A DNA stretch of 64,000 nucleotides, taken from Neopestalotiopsis rosae. Lineage: Eukaryota; Ascomycota; Sordariomycetes; Amphisphaeriales; Sporocadaceae. The stretch's first letter is position 1. Each line of letters starts with the position of its first letter. The notes below the pieces were generated by a model, which saw nothing but the letters and a program-made list of their open reading frames with translations, made no database searches and had not been told where the DNA came from. Below are positions 21,881-34,100 of this stretch, piece by piece. The stretch spans positions 6,572,001 to 6,636,000 of the forward strand of contig JALGAS010000002.1 of the NCBI GenBank assembly GCA_023078685.1, in the 5' to 3' direction. The position numbers and the translations under genes were made by a program.

Positions 21881-24318
21881 CCTATTCCAACTCGTAACCT
21901 CAAACAGTTCTGCGTGTTGATTGATGGAGACGCAAATGATGATTGTTATGTTAACAATGAACCTCTACAGGCGGACTCGGATTTTTGTCTGGTCGCAACA
22001 CAAATTCATCCCAAACTCTTGGAAGATATGTCAGGATATTCAAGAACTGAGTCGCAATACATTATCTGTAATGAGTGGATTTGCTTGACTCAATGATCTG
22101 GATACTGCTAAGGAATTGGCAAGTTACAAGATGTAGTTAGAAGAGTTTATTCTGACATGGCTATTTGCTGATGACCCAATCCACCATTTCATGCTCGAAT
22201 TGATCTTCTAAATATCACAGATCAAGATTACGTGATTTCAAAGATTCAACTCATGCAAACATCAACAATCTCAAGCGTAATAAATATGGGTTTCCATCAC
22301 CCGACCTCGATCAAGATGCATACTACCAAGAGCAACAGCGATGCCCATAGGAACGAACTTTAAGAAAACCCGATCGCGTGTTTTTAAGCTCATATACTCT
22401 GTCATTCTTATAGACTTTACTCAGTGTATCGGTTGTGAATGTTTAGTTGTCAAGGAGAAATCAATTCAGGGCCGCCTTACAGATGAAAATGTGAGTTGTG
22501 CAACCGACTATTTCCTACTAGAATATCATTTTTGAAATTTTGTTCACAGAGTCTCGTCTCTAATACTTTGCCTTACACAGCAATACTAGTGTATCTTGAA
22601 TTGCAGAAGGTAAGAAAGTTGTAGCTTCTCAAGTCTCTTGGAAACAACACTTTATGAGAATCACGCAACAAGCATCAACACATTCTTCTTTTTCAGCTCT
22701 AATCTCCATAGTGAGCAAGAACTGTAATGACTTTCACGGAAAGAAAAGTATCAGAAAGTGTGACCGGCATTTGAAATGACTGCTACTGCCGGAATCTAGC
22801 AAGACTTGGTTGGGAGGCCCAAGTCATTAATGACCGCATATTGGGCCAAGAAGGCCAAGGCGCCGGAGCACTTGAGCCAAGAGAAAAAAGCAGAACAAGC
22901 GGTATTTTCAACATGGAATCTTGTGCAATGTTGATCGAAGTAAATCATCACAGAATCTAGCCTAGTTTTGCTGGATGCTATAACATGGTTTTGTTTTGGT
23001 GTTTTGGTATCCCGATAATCACGATGCTAACCTTACCCAATTCTATGGACAGTCACAATAGATGCGTGCTTGTCGCCAATCGCGCTGGCTCGGATATTTT
23101 ATTGTTATCGTCCATATTGAAAAATGCAACGTACCCCATGTGGTTCTTCCAGGTCTCCCCTGGATAGCAAGGCGCAGTCGCCTGCAGAAGATCATACAGG
23201 TACCGTTTCAGAAACATCCGACAACCACCACCTTTTACCCCAAGAACCCACGATAGCCCACCGGGATTGCCTTCCCCAGATGGACACAATTGGTTCCAAG
23301 GTACTCTGTTGAAAGCTTAAAGTGTGCGCCTGTCATCTTAAAAAGAACTCTCTTCGGTCTGATCTTTTGGTATGTCTTGTCACCAACAGCAGCAGAAGGA
23401 AACCAAAAGAAGCATAAACCAGAAACACGTTTGTTCCTGCTCCAGCGTTTTCTAAAACACCGGGGCTTGCTTCTTTAGGTGTGCAACTCCAAGCGGCTAC
23501 AGGTTGGGATGATGTGATTGCACATGATGTTGTTCTTCCCTCCATGGTCATACCAATCAATGATGTGTTGTTCGAACGCGCTCATGATGGCAAATGTGAC
23601 AATTGTGACTGTGCCAGATGTAGATTTGCGATCGACCCAACCCGCATCAAACAACAAATAAATTCACGTGCTGTGCAACTCAAAACAAAAGAAGTGGCAT
23701 GGGGCTCGAATGATTTGGCAAATGCAGTTGTGGCAGATCGTTTCTTTGGGCTGGGGGCTCTTTTGCTTTGCTACGTGTCGTGCGACACGAAGAAACGTTG
23801 ACATGATCTTCCAGATAGATGAAGCCGTTGAAGCAGGGGACTTGGCCATTGCTAGATACTGTACCACACCAATAGTCAAAGCCAGCCACAAACTCAAGAA
23901 GGAACTCGTGTCATGTCGTGTGAGCGTCGAACGAACAACTTCATCGCCTTGCTCTGACTACGTATCCAGGCGGAAGACTGCATCCTTCTGCACGATTCAT
24001 ATTACTTCTTGGACTGAATCGCCGTGATCGCGACGTTGCAAGCGTCTCAATGTTCCCTCCTGTGTAGAGTCCACGGTTAGCGCACTTTACAGTACGCAAT
24101 GTGGACAACACTTTTGTATGATTCCCCGTTATCTCCAGATCTTGTAAATCAATTTCATGAGAACCCGCGAGCAACTCGGGGGTAAATGGAGACAGTCAAT
24201 TAAAGCCTGGTCAAGGCATGTGATGAGTAGCTTTGGACCAGGTTGACAGTCCTGAGAGATCAGGGGCGAGGATTCTTTTTTCCATCATCTCGAGACCACA
24301 AGTAAATTGACAGACCGG

Positions 24319-24340
24319 GGGACCCCCTAGGGGAGGTCCC
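24319..24340. repeat. Short inverted repeat centred on CCTAGG
   Basis: GGGACC at 24319-24324 pairs with GGTCCC at 24335-24340. Between them lies CCCTAGGGGA, which pairs with itself in part. It could form a hairpin or be a dimeric binding site. No gene is next to it. Confidence 0.5.
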
Positions 24341-24678
24341 TCTTACTCCTCGGTGTGCTCGGCGACGTCGTCGTCAGTGAACCGTTCCAAGCACTAAAGT
24401 CAGGAACAGGCGCCTCCCGAATTGACCAGTACCCGTAAGGGGTGGGAGGACCAGCAGCCAGCAGCCATTTGCAGCACTGGCAGGAGGGCAGCAGGGGAGA
24501 AACGGTCGATCACCATGCAGGAACGGGGGCACTTGTGGCGTGGAATGGGAAACCCCTTGTCCTTTGGCTCTTGCCCAAGGAGGCGTCCAGCGAGCTTGAA
24601 TTCGTGTCTGATTGGCCAGGACGGTCAAACTTGAAACGCTAAGCCCCTGCCAGATCTCGGCGCCACCACAGGGATTTC

Positions 24679-24713
24679 AGGGGCACCCCTGCACAAGTGC
24701 CCCTCTTACCCCT
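24679..24713. promoter_or_regulatory. Cluster of four STRE-like AGGGG/CCCCT boxes
   Basis: AGGGG at 24679-24683 and CCCCT at 24686-24690, 24700-24704 and 24709-24713. AGGGGCAC (24679-24686) and GTGCCCCT (24697-24704) also form a perfect 8-base inverted repeat. CCCCT is the core bound by Msn2/4-type zinc-finger factors. The cluster lies 22 bases before the ATG of an unproven 196-codon frame. Confidence 0.35.
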
Positions 24714-27700
24714 CTAACCCCCTCGACTTTCGGGATGGGTTTCGACAGTCGCAATCCCACAAGCCTTCTAAACGTTCGCCGAACTGAAGATCTGTACAAG
24801 ACAGTCGGTTGCTTCAGAAACAGTGAATGGTCACTAAAGAGCACTGACGGGCTCAAACGTGATGCAGCAGTGATGGCAATAGTCAACAGTAGTATACATA
24901 TTGAGGTAGGAATAAGAGATGCTGGCAACAAGTATGGATGGGCAGCTCAGTTTTCGTATTTTTCAAAGCGTTCGGGTACAGCCACCGGGAGTGGAGTCTC
25001 GTGTGTACCTCCTCAGTGGATAGTCAGCATTCCAACTGCTTGCTGCACTGACAATATTGCAATCCTTCACATCAACGTTGACCACGAGAAACCAATACTT
25101 GCACACATCGAGCAGCCCAACTGGGGCTTCAAAAAAGGAGGTTTGTCGGTACTGTGCCACGCCAATCCGCCTGGGCATGGCGGAACATCGAATATCATGG
25201 AAGCTTTGCACAGAGCTACACATGAGGAGACGACCAGCATGATCTCTCGTACCAGGAGCTGCTACCCGCGCTCGCGGAAGGCAAGCAAATATGCTGGCCG
25301 TATCTCACCGCTCAAGAAGTAAATATCGTGATACATTCAGGCTGCAGACTACAGCATCGATGAGGCCGAGCCGATATGAGCATCACGGGCCAATGGCTTC
25401 TGTGTCCCCTACTGTCATGTTGTACGCAATCTCTCATTTGTCGCCTTCTCATCCCAAAGGGAGAGGGCAAGCTTCCACAAAGGCTTTGCCGAGTGTTTGA
25501 TGATATGCAGAATTTAACCGTTATTGAGTGACTCTGACACACACTGTTTGGCCAGAAGGAAAGCCAAAAATATTTTGATCCCTTGGAGCGAGGCATTATC
25601 TCAGACAGTAGGTTTTTCATAGTCGTAAATGAGTATCTTATGATGGACACAAATATTCACCTACCCGACTCTCCGAGAGTGACGCAACACAGAAGCTACC
25701 AATCAGCGCCATTGCAGTTCAGCAAATCCAATCACGGGCCGAGTATCGGGCACCTGTGCTATAGGGGAAAAAGGCTCAACGAAGAAGCCCGGGGCAAAGA
25801 GATGATAGATAGCAATCTGCAAGTCCTAATCATCTAGACACTCGATAGTAACTCAACACCACGTCCGTCCTCTGGCACCGACCGCCTTGGGCCGTTGTTA
25901 GTTTATGCGCCCATATGATCCCATTTGGAGACGTCCAATGGATTGATTGGATCCCACCAGTGGACCTGCCCTGTTAGATGAATGACCGGAACATGCGTGT
26001 CTTAATCAACTGCAATGCGCGAAATTTTCTCCTGGAGGGGTTCAACTTTTAGCCAAATTGATGAGCTACACTCTCATATCTTCTAGAAGGGGAGGGCGCT
26101 TATACGGAAACAGAAGAAGAGGAACAACAGCAACGACAAGGAGAAGAAGTTGAAGCGCGAAATACTTGAGTGGTGCAATGTCATACAAGAGATAGCGGCA
26201 GATTGATGAGTGTAAAGTGTCGATGCAACTAGCAATGCGCTGGCATGTTTGTTGGTTTTCGGGATCTAAATCATAAATGTATGTATCGTAAACTTTGGTC
26301 AGATTTCCAGCGTGTGTTGGATGACAGACGAGTGCGTTTCGCGCATGGCACTACTGTATAGAAGCAACGCCCGACTGCAGTGGGCGCGGCCAGCGGGAGC
26401 TTCCATCACAGCAAGTCGTCCTCCCATACCTACATACTAGTACATACAGCACAAGCACAGCGCAGCACATACCGTACCTGCATTCTTACTAAACCTGCCT
26501 GCGTTTGCACACTACTACGACGACTACTACGTTGGATCTCGGGCAGAGCGGGATGGCTTGCAGTTTGTGCGCCCCTCCATGTCATCTCCCCCAGAGTCTG
26601 GCGCTCGCGGGTTGGCGGGAGTGTCAAATCGCTACTCAATCAATTCACCATCATCGCGAAAAAGCTAAGAAGGGCCCACGTACTAATAATACTAGCTCGC
26701 TACGGGAAGCGCGATTATCCCTGGGCAAACCCCTTTGGCGGGCATCGCATACGTAGTTTTCTTCTAGTGAAGAACATGACGCGCTGCGTACCATGTGCCA
26801 GGTGTGTGCGCCCTGCATCCTGATTCAATCTCCGTGGGCCAAGTTCGCCAAGCATTACGATCTCCAGTGACTTGCTGGCACCAGTGGGGGATGTGGCCAG
26901 TGCTAGGCAGTATAAGTGGGAAAAACCACTCTTGGGCAGATTGCGAGAGTCGGATAATCGCGCTGAGCATGTGGGCCAAGGCAATCCATCGCTGCAAAAG
27001 GGTACAAGGCAACTCGGCACACACACACAGGAACAAAGAAAAAAGGGATCGTATCGGAATAGATTGAGGTGAGCCAGGTACCCGGGGCTTCTGATAGGCT
27101 AGCGAGCGACTCGGACTGACCAGGGTTGGGCGATCAGGTTCGAATCGAACAATGCACAGAACGCGCGGAAAAGCGACGGTGGTTGGTTGAAACGCACAGG
27201 CTTGCTTAAATAGATAGGGTAGAATATGCGGAAAGATTGAGAGTGAGAGAGAGCCAAGACAGCAGTCAGCAAGATGAAGAATGATCCATGTCTCTCGCTT
27301 GTTCCTGTCCGACCTCCTACTGGGATGGGATGGGGTGGAATAATTTGGTGGATGGGATGCTGGGCTGCAGGCCTGCTATGGGATTTGCAGTGCGCGGTCG
27401 CTGGTCTTCTGTCGTGCGGCTTGACCCTGCTGTAGCCTGTGTGTACCCATCCATGTAACCCCTGCCACTGGCTGCCGCTGCCGCCACCTACCTTGTACCT
27501 TCGTACTCCACATCCATGGGTATCCACTTTCTTAGATACCTCAACTAATGTACTCACTGTCCATAATCGACACCGGGCGGCTTCACTCCCACATACGCCC
27601 AATACTATGTGATCCACCACCACTCTCTCTTCATTGCGCATTCAAACGAACCCCCGTCTGGTCAACGGAGTACATGCACTATTTGCCTACTTTTAGTAAT

Positions 27701-28425
27701 GTAACCGTGGTACTAGGTACGATCCGAGTAGTAGTAGTCGTAGTCCTCGCCTTTTCCCTTTTGACCACACCACCGTCCACCTCGCCGCCAGAGCGTACAC
27801 TCTCTTTTTTTGTTTCCTAACCACCACTGCGAACGCATCTCGTCCATCCTTCGACGTGTGTGTCTCGAACATTCACTCGCTTCGTCAACTTCCGACCCCA
27901 TTCATTCCTTCATTCACAAGTGATCAACCCAGGGTCGTCAGTCGATAGATACTGCATTCCTTTTCTCACGGTCTGTGATCGCCGACGTTATTCGAATAAA
28001 AACAAGAATATAAAATCGAAAAATAGCGTCATCACACGACTGCACAATCAGCAAGAGGCCACCAATTGGAATTTCTAGGCTAGGCAGCTACTGATTATTC
28101 CATTTTCCTGCTCGCCGATTTGAAACGAAACCAAATCACTCCCCGGGACAACCATCGCGACTGTCGTCAGGTGACCAACCATTTGGGAGGACTGGAATAA
28201 TCAGAGGAAGGTGCAAACGCTCAACCTCTTTTTCAAAGCTACACCCCGCCGAGTTTCAAGAACCTTTTCTTGACCATCACTTCCGAAAAGTAACCCAATC
28301 GTCTCTCAAGTTGGGTTGTTCGCAGTTCAACTTATCGCCGACTTGGACTCTTCGCGGATTCCGTTCTTGATATCGTTCTTCAATCAACAACTTCTCACGA
28401 CCTAGTCTGCAACCAATTCGTCAAA

Positions 28426-30090
28426 ATGGCTCCCAGACTCTTGTCTTCCATGGCCATGCTCGGCGCCCTGGGAACCGCCAACGCCTTCTGGCGCATGGAG
28501 TGCCGTGGTCGCACTGCCCTCGCCCGTATTGACCCCATTGTCAACTTCGGCGAGACTGCTACCCACGTCCACACCCTTCACGGTTCCAGCGGTAAGCAGT
28601 CTTTACTCTCACCACGGCGCACCTGACAAAGATGCGCCGTGAAATTTAATGCGAATTTTTGCTGACTCGACTATCTCAGGTATCTCCGAGTCTGCCACTA
28701 CCTCCCTTCTCCAGGATGGCAACTGTACCTCTTGCGCCGTCACTCAGGACATGTCTGAGTACTGGACCCCTCCTCTGTACTTCCAGTTCGCCAACGGCAC
28801 CTTCGAGGTTGTCCAGCAGGATGGTGGTATGCTTGCGTAAGTAATTTCTGTTTCTGGCGCTTCTTTCAATGAGTCTTGGCTTGTAACATGGTTGCTGACT
28901 CCCAATGCAGTTACTACCTCCTCCGTGGTGATGACGTTCAGGCCTTCCCTGAGGGCTTCCAGATGCTTGCTGGTGATACCAACCGCCGCAACTACACTCT
29001 AGGCGACCCCTCTGAGGCTGACCCCCCGGAGTCTGAGTGGGCTGCTCTTGGCCAGACCACCCAGTCTGACCTCGCCCAGCGCGCTCTTGGATTCAACTGC
29101 CTCAACTACGAGAAGGACGCCGAGGCTTCTCTGTACCGCCACTACATGCCCGAGAAGTCTTACCTTGACGCCAACTGCCCCGATGGTCTCCGTCTCGAGC
29201 TGGCTTTCCCTTCGTGCTGGAACGGCAAGGACCTTGACTCTGACGACCACAAGAGCCACATGGCCTACCCCGACTTGGTTCAGGACGGTACCTGCCCTGA
29301 TGGCTTCGAGACCCGTGTTGTCACTCTCTTCTACGAGACCATCTGGGCCACCTACAAGTACGACGGTGTCGATGGTACCTTTGTGCTTGGCAACGGTGAC
29401 CCCACTGGATACGGATACCACGGTGATTTCATCACTGGTTGGGACGAGGACTTCCTCCAGTCTGCCGTTGACGAGTGCACGAACCTGTCGGGTCTGCTTA
29501 GTGACTGCCCGCTGTTCAACATTCAGAGCGAGGAGGACCAGCGCGCATGCACCATCGAGTCGATGCCTCTCACCCTTTCTCTGGAGAACGTTGTCGGTGG
29601 CGTTGCTGACATTCTTGAGTCTCTCCCCGGCAATGTCGCCATCAAGTACGGTCCCGAGCCCGCCAACGATGATGGTGGTAGCGAGAGCACTTCCAAGGCT
29701 TCGTCCAAGACTTCCGCCTCGTCTGCTTCCACCTCCTACAGCGCCCCTACTCTGACTTACAAGCCCGCCTCTTCCACCTCGGGTGCCATCTTCCTCGAGC
29801 AGGCTTCCTCTTCGGCCGCCGCTACTAGCGTGCTTTCGGTTCAGGGCGCCGGTAAGGTCGCCGCTCCTGCTACCACTGCCGCCGCCAGCCTTGCGGACGC
29901 CGCTGATGGATACGAGACTGTGATGACTTCGTACATCACCAACGGTAACGTTGTGCAGGAGATTGTCTACGAGGAGGCTGTTGTCACCGTCACTGAGGAG
30001 ACTGTCACAACCGTCACCGTCAGCCCCGCCGAACGCAAGCGTGACCACATGAAGCGTCACAACCACCACCACCACGCTGGTCACTTCTAA
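28426..30090 (+). CDS. Secreted DUF1996 protein with Ser/Thr-rich and His-rich tail, 500 aa
   Basis: Exons 28426-28591, 28680-28836 and 28911-30090. Residues 1-20 form a signal peptide (MAPRLLSSMAMLGALGTANA) followed directly by FWRMECRGRTALARIDPIV, the hallmark start of DUF1996. HVHTLHG and the YYLLRG, CPDGLRLELAFPSCWNG and HMAYPDLVQDGTCP blocks confirm it; conserved His and Cys suggest metal or disulfide roles. The domain ends near residue ~320. A Ser/Thr/Ala-rich region follows, then Thr/Val repeats (VTVTEETVTTVTV) and a tail KRHNHHHHAGHF. Codon use is strongly biased to C-ending codons, as in highly expressed fungal genes. It is probably an extracellular or cell-wall protein; biochemical function unknown. 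The long upstream region fits a strongly regulated promoter. Confidence 0.9.
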
Positions 30091-31120
30091 GTGGTAGAAT
30101 CCGCTTCTTTTTCTCTTCATGAAGATACTTGAACCACACATTTTGCTATGGCGATGGATATTGCATCATATTCCGCGGCTCCACGGTTCTTGCCCGGATA
30201 TGCTTCATGACACTTTTTCGACTACCCTTGGACTTTGCGCCTTGTGTTTTCGGCAGAAAACTGCTGGGTTGGCTCCAGAGCTACCGAGTGTTTCCTGCTG
30301 AGCGGTGTGGGAGGCAAAGTGCTGACTTGGTTGATATTGCATAAAGGGGGTTGTGGATTGGCGTTACTGAGCAGGACAGCGACTGGGCAGTAGTAGGCCC
30401 TCCCTGATATCGCCGATGGAACGACGATGCAAATGGATGGAACGTCTCTTCTGGCAAGGGATGGGATCACAAGAAATCACCGCGTTGGCTTAAAATTTCA
30501 CAAAGAGCAATCTGAATTCATTGAACAAAAACCTGTTGTGTGACTCTGTGAATCTGTGAATCTGAATCGTGTGAATGTTTAGTCCCTGAACTTACCGTTC
30601 GCTATGTTTGCAAAGGTTGAAGGTGCAAAATGTTCTTGCCTCGTTGTGTATTTAACACTCTGTACCTATGTTGTTTCTTTTCAACCTCCTGATAGCAAAC
30701 GATGATCATTGATGATTGGGAGCGAGTAGTAGTCCTGTCTTCCGATCTATGATTGTTGTGACCCATCTGCCAGCCGTAATGTCTCATTCTACTCGAGCGA
30801 CTGGAATGTTCGAGTCAAGCAGGTTGCACATTCCTACGACTGTGATATCCTCATCTCAGTTTGGGCTTGTTTACTATACATGCCTCTCGGATTTTCTCTC
30901 GAGGCTTGCAGCAAGTCCAGCAACTTGGCAAAAAGATGACCATCACCACTTGAAGGCATGTCATTTGTTTCCCAGGTAGCACCTTTACGTTACAGTTAGA
31001 AGTTGAACGACCCGAATCCTCTATTGTTTAATCGTAATCATAATCAATAATAAACGAAGAGTCCTCGAAGATATTTAATTATCGCCCGCCGGCCGTCTCC
31101 ACCACCTCTCCCTCTCTGCC
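30091..31120. other. Intergenic, DUF1996 3' side and next promoter
   Basis: 1,030 bases without a supportable gene. A short direct repeat, GTGAATCTGTGAATCTG, lies near 30548. The end is AT-rich (AATCATAATCAATAATAAACG) just before the next start. Confidence 0.4.
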
Positions 31121-34100
31121 ATGCCCAGTGTCCAACAAGTTACTTCACGTGTTCGCCGAGATGATGCAGCCTCATCGCACGCCGCAATCCTATCCCGCCC
31201 CGCCATCATAGGCATCGCCCTCGGCGGAAGCTTTGTACTCTTCCTGGCGCTGTCACACCTCTTCATCGTGCTAGGCCGCCGCCGCGACCGCCAGAGACTT
31301 GCAGCTCTGCAGGACCATGCCCACGCTGTTCGCTCGCCCGTGGCTCATCTGGGCCACCAACCAGACCCGCATCATCGCGCCTGGTTGTCATCGCCTTTTG
31401 TCGACCCGTACGACTCGGACATACCAGTTGGAGGAGCAGGAGGCAAGAACCGACTGAGAAAGAAAACGGTCCTGCTTAGCGAATATGTTGCGGCTGTCGG
31501 ATCGGATCGGGACATGACAGATCGCAGTACAAATTGGACAAGTCACCAGGGTATTGCTCTGCCAGTCCTGCCGCCCGTCTTCTCGCGACAGCAAAGTTAT
31601 GATCTGAATCCGTTTCTCAGTAGTGGACCTGAATTATTCAACGATGGCTGTAGTTCGACACGAGGGAGAGATGACGACTTTGAGAGAGTGGAGAATCAGC
31701 GCATGGAAAAGCAGAGGGGGCGTGAGATGTACCAGATGAGACGTAGGTCTTCCTGGATTGATGAAGACGCGCTTCATGGACCAAAAGTGAGCCCGCAGAA
31801 GAAGCAGAAGAAAATCAAGGAAGAGAACGGAAACAGAATGAGCAAGGGCGGCAAGGGCAAGATGTCTTGGTTACTAGCTGGTAGCCTCACGCGCAGGCTG
31901 AGCCTCAAGAGGCCGCTGAGCGACTCGACCGTCTTTGGTAGCCCGACGTTGCCGCACATGGAGCAGCCGAGGGTGGCAGTTGGGCTTGGAGCCGCTGCAG
32001 AGGACCGTGGGCGATCACGACAGCGGAGGCCGGCGTCCATATCTCATGCTGATGCCGGTGCAACAACACCTCCAGGACTCAACTCCCAGGACAGTCCCTT
32101 GAAACCTGGTCAGCACAATACGGTGCGCATTGCTATCCCGAGCGCCATCTCAGCACCCATCCTCCCTGTGCCCAAGCCTCCAGCCGCCATGATCAATAAC
32201 CCAAGACATCGCAACAGCGTCGGACTTGACGCGGCGCAACTACTTGCTAGCAACGCTAAAGTCTCGAATGGACAGCAGCAGCGCCCATCACTACCCAAGC
32301 ACAGCGCCACCGACAGCGAATTAAGCGAGATCCTCCGGATGACCACTGAGAGGTTACAGGACGGGAAGAGGAGCTCGCGGAGACAGACAATGCTGATTCG
32401 GTCAAAGACTGGCGACTTGGAATCTGTCTATCACGAGCACTCCAATATGAACTTGTTGACAGTGGACAGCAGAACATCCAGTCCCACGAAAAGTCAAAAG
32501 AGCGCCCCGGCCGTCATGTGCGCGGAGCTCGAGGCAAACGAAGTATCGCCAACCAAGCCTCAGAACAATCCACCAGAACTCCAACAAGTGGCAACACCGA
32601 GCCGACGATCTCAACAACATCACCTCCATCAGCAGCACAGTCGCCAGCTTTCTCAGATGTCCCTGGCCTCCGAGGCCGACAGTATGATTACTATGCGTGC
32701 CATGTCCCAGCCTGACGAGCACACGACTGCGCTATCGAGCCCGAACCGCAACGTCAAGATTGCTGCTGAGCCCTTACCACGACGCGAAGATACTCCACTG
32801 CGTCAGCAGCAGCAACAGCCGACGCGACCTTACTCTGCTGCCAGTTCCAACTCGTCGGCACTCTCGACACTATACAGCGAGGACGAGGGGGCAACGACAG
32901 CAGGCCCCGGGCTGCAGTATAACGCCAAGAGGGGGACTCTGGGCCAAGTGACCTTTTTACCTCCTCCAAGACCTCTGATAATTGCAAAAAGCGACGACAC
33001 CGATAAGAGGCGCAGCACTGTTACAGGCAGCGGTGGTCTAGTCAAGGCGTGGCTACCGCGCGAGACGTCTTTGCACTTCACCATTTACGCGATGGACGAG
33101 GAGCCCGACGACCCGTTCACGACGACCAAGACGACGCCTGACCCGGTGCGGCTATCGCAAGTATTCACCCCGCTTCCTCCTTCGTCCAGCTTCAACAACG
33201 AGCTCGACGACGACGACAGCAGCCATGATGATGAGGAGGATGCCGCCTCTTCGTTCAAGGGATGGCCCTCAGAGATGTTGACGCAGCATCCGACGGTACG
33301 CGTCACGCGGCCATCATCCAACAAGGAAAAGTCCACGCCCACGCCGTCGCCCAAAAATAACCGCATAAGACCACCAACTATCGTACTCCCGCCGCCTACC
33401 ATTGAACAACAACAGCAGCAGGGGGCTCTGCGCCCGATGACGAGTTCGCCAACTCTAGGCGCCGGCCTCCCGCACGGCCGGCCGAGTCCAGTACTGTCCG
33501 AGGGGGGTCTGTCGTCCGTCTACGAGAGTTATGCCTCGAGCGAAGGTGGAGGCGCGTCGCTGAACTACAGCACGGCGACGCTGAGCACGGTGCCGACAAA
33601 CGAGAGCTGGCGTTCTCAAGGAGGAGAAGGTATCCTCTCCGGCCAGCCCATTCTAGGTCGAGTGGAAGACACATTATCTACCAGCAGACTCGCACCCGAA
33701 GCAAAACCTACCCGGCCGCACGCCGAGAGCCTGATATCGGTGGACTCGGTTTATTCACAGGACCAGGACCAACAAGAACGCAACAGCGGCAGCCGACAAC
33801 AAGGTCTCGGTCTGGGACTGCGTCTAGGTCTACGTGGAGACTTACCAGAGAAGCAGCCAGGCACGAGACTCCAACGAAACCAAAACAATCGTGATCAAGG
33901 CAACGACGACGAAGATGACACCGTCCCAGCCCTAGCAACAACCGGAGCGCCAACCGTGAACCCCCAGCGCACCTCGTACGTCCTAGCCCACACGGTCGCC
34001 GAGCTGCGACGCATGAATAGCACCGTCAGTGCCGCGAGCGGCGCCAGCAGCGTGGCCACCACCACTTCCACCTTTACTGAGGGCGTCGGGACCGGCAGCC

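Larger units (their letters stand above)
21328..28425. other. 7-kb gene-poor region ending in the DUF1996 gene promoter/leader
   Basis: No convincing protein gene was found on either strand. Short frames occur throughout; 24735-25322 (196 codons) is the longest with a plausible ATG, but it has no recognisable domain. Landmarks: poly-C at 21844-21879, a CCTAGG-centred hairpin at 24319-24340 and a cluster of AGGGG/CCCCT boxes at 24679-24713. From ~26.4 kb the sequence becomes pyrimidine-rich with short CA and GTA runs. From ~27.9 to 28.4 kb it looks like a long C/T-rich leader of the downstream secreted-protein gene. 22-24 kb looks AT-rich by eye; RIP decay of old repeats is possible but was not measured. 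Confidence 0.4.

Noticed and set aside
21779..22096. 105-codon frame with a poly-Pro run
   Set aside because: The poly-Pro comes from the poly-C homopolymer and nothing else in the frame looks coding.
23481..23801. 106-codon frame containing CDNCDCARC
   Set aside because: The Cys cluster looks zinc-finger-like, but the surroundings are not conserved-looking and the frame overlaps others of similar length.
24612..25322. 236-codon frame (196 from the ATG at 24735)
   Set aside because: No recognisable domain and ordinary base composition. Recorded only as a note beside the STRE-like cluster.
27138..27150. GGTTCGAATCGAA as a possible tRNA B box
   Set aside because: No A box at a suitable distance, no acceptor pairing and no terminator.
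29048..29755. 235-codon frame overlapping the DUF1996 gene, and its 380-codon antisense frame
   Set aside because: Strong C-ending codon bias in DUF1996 suppresses stops in the other frames. Both are artefacts.
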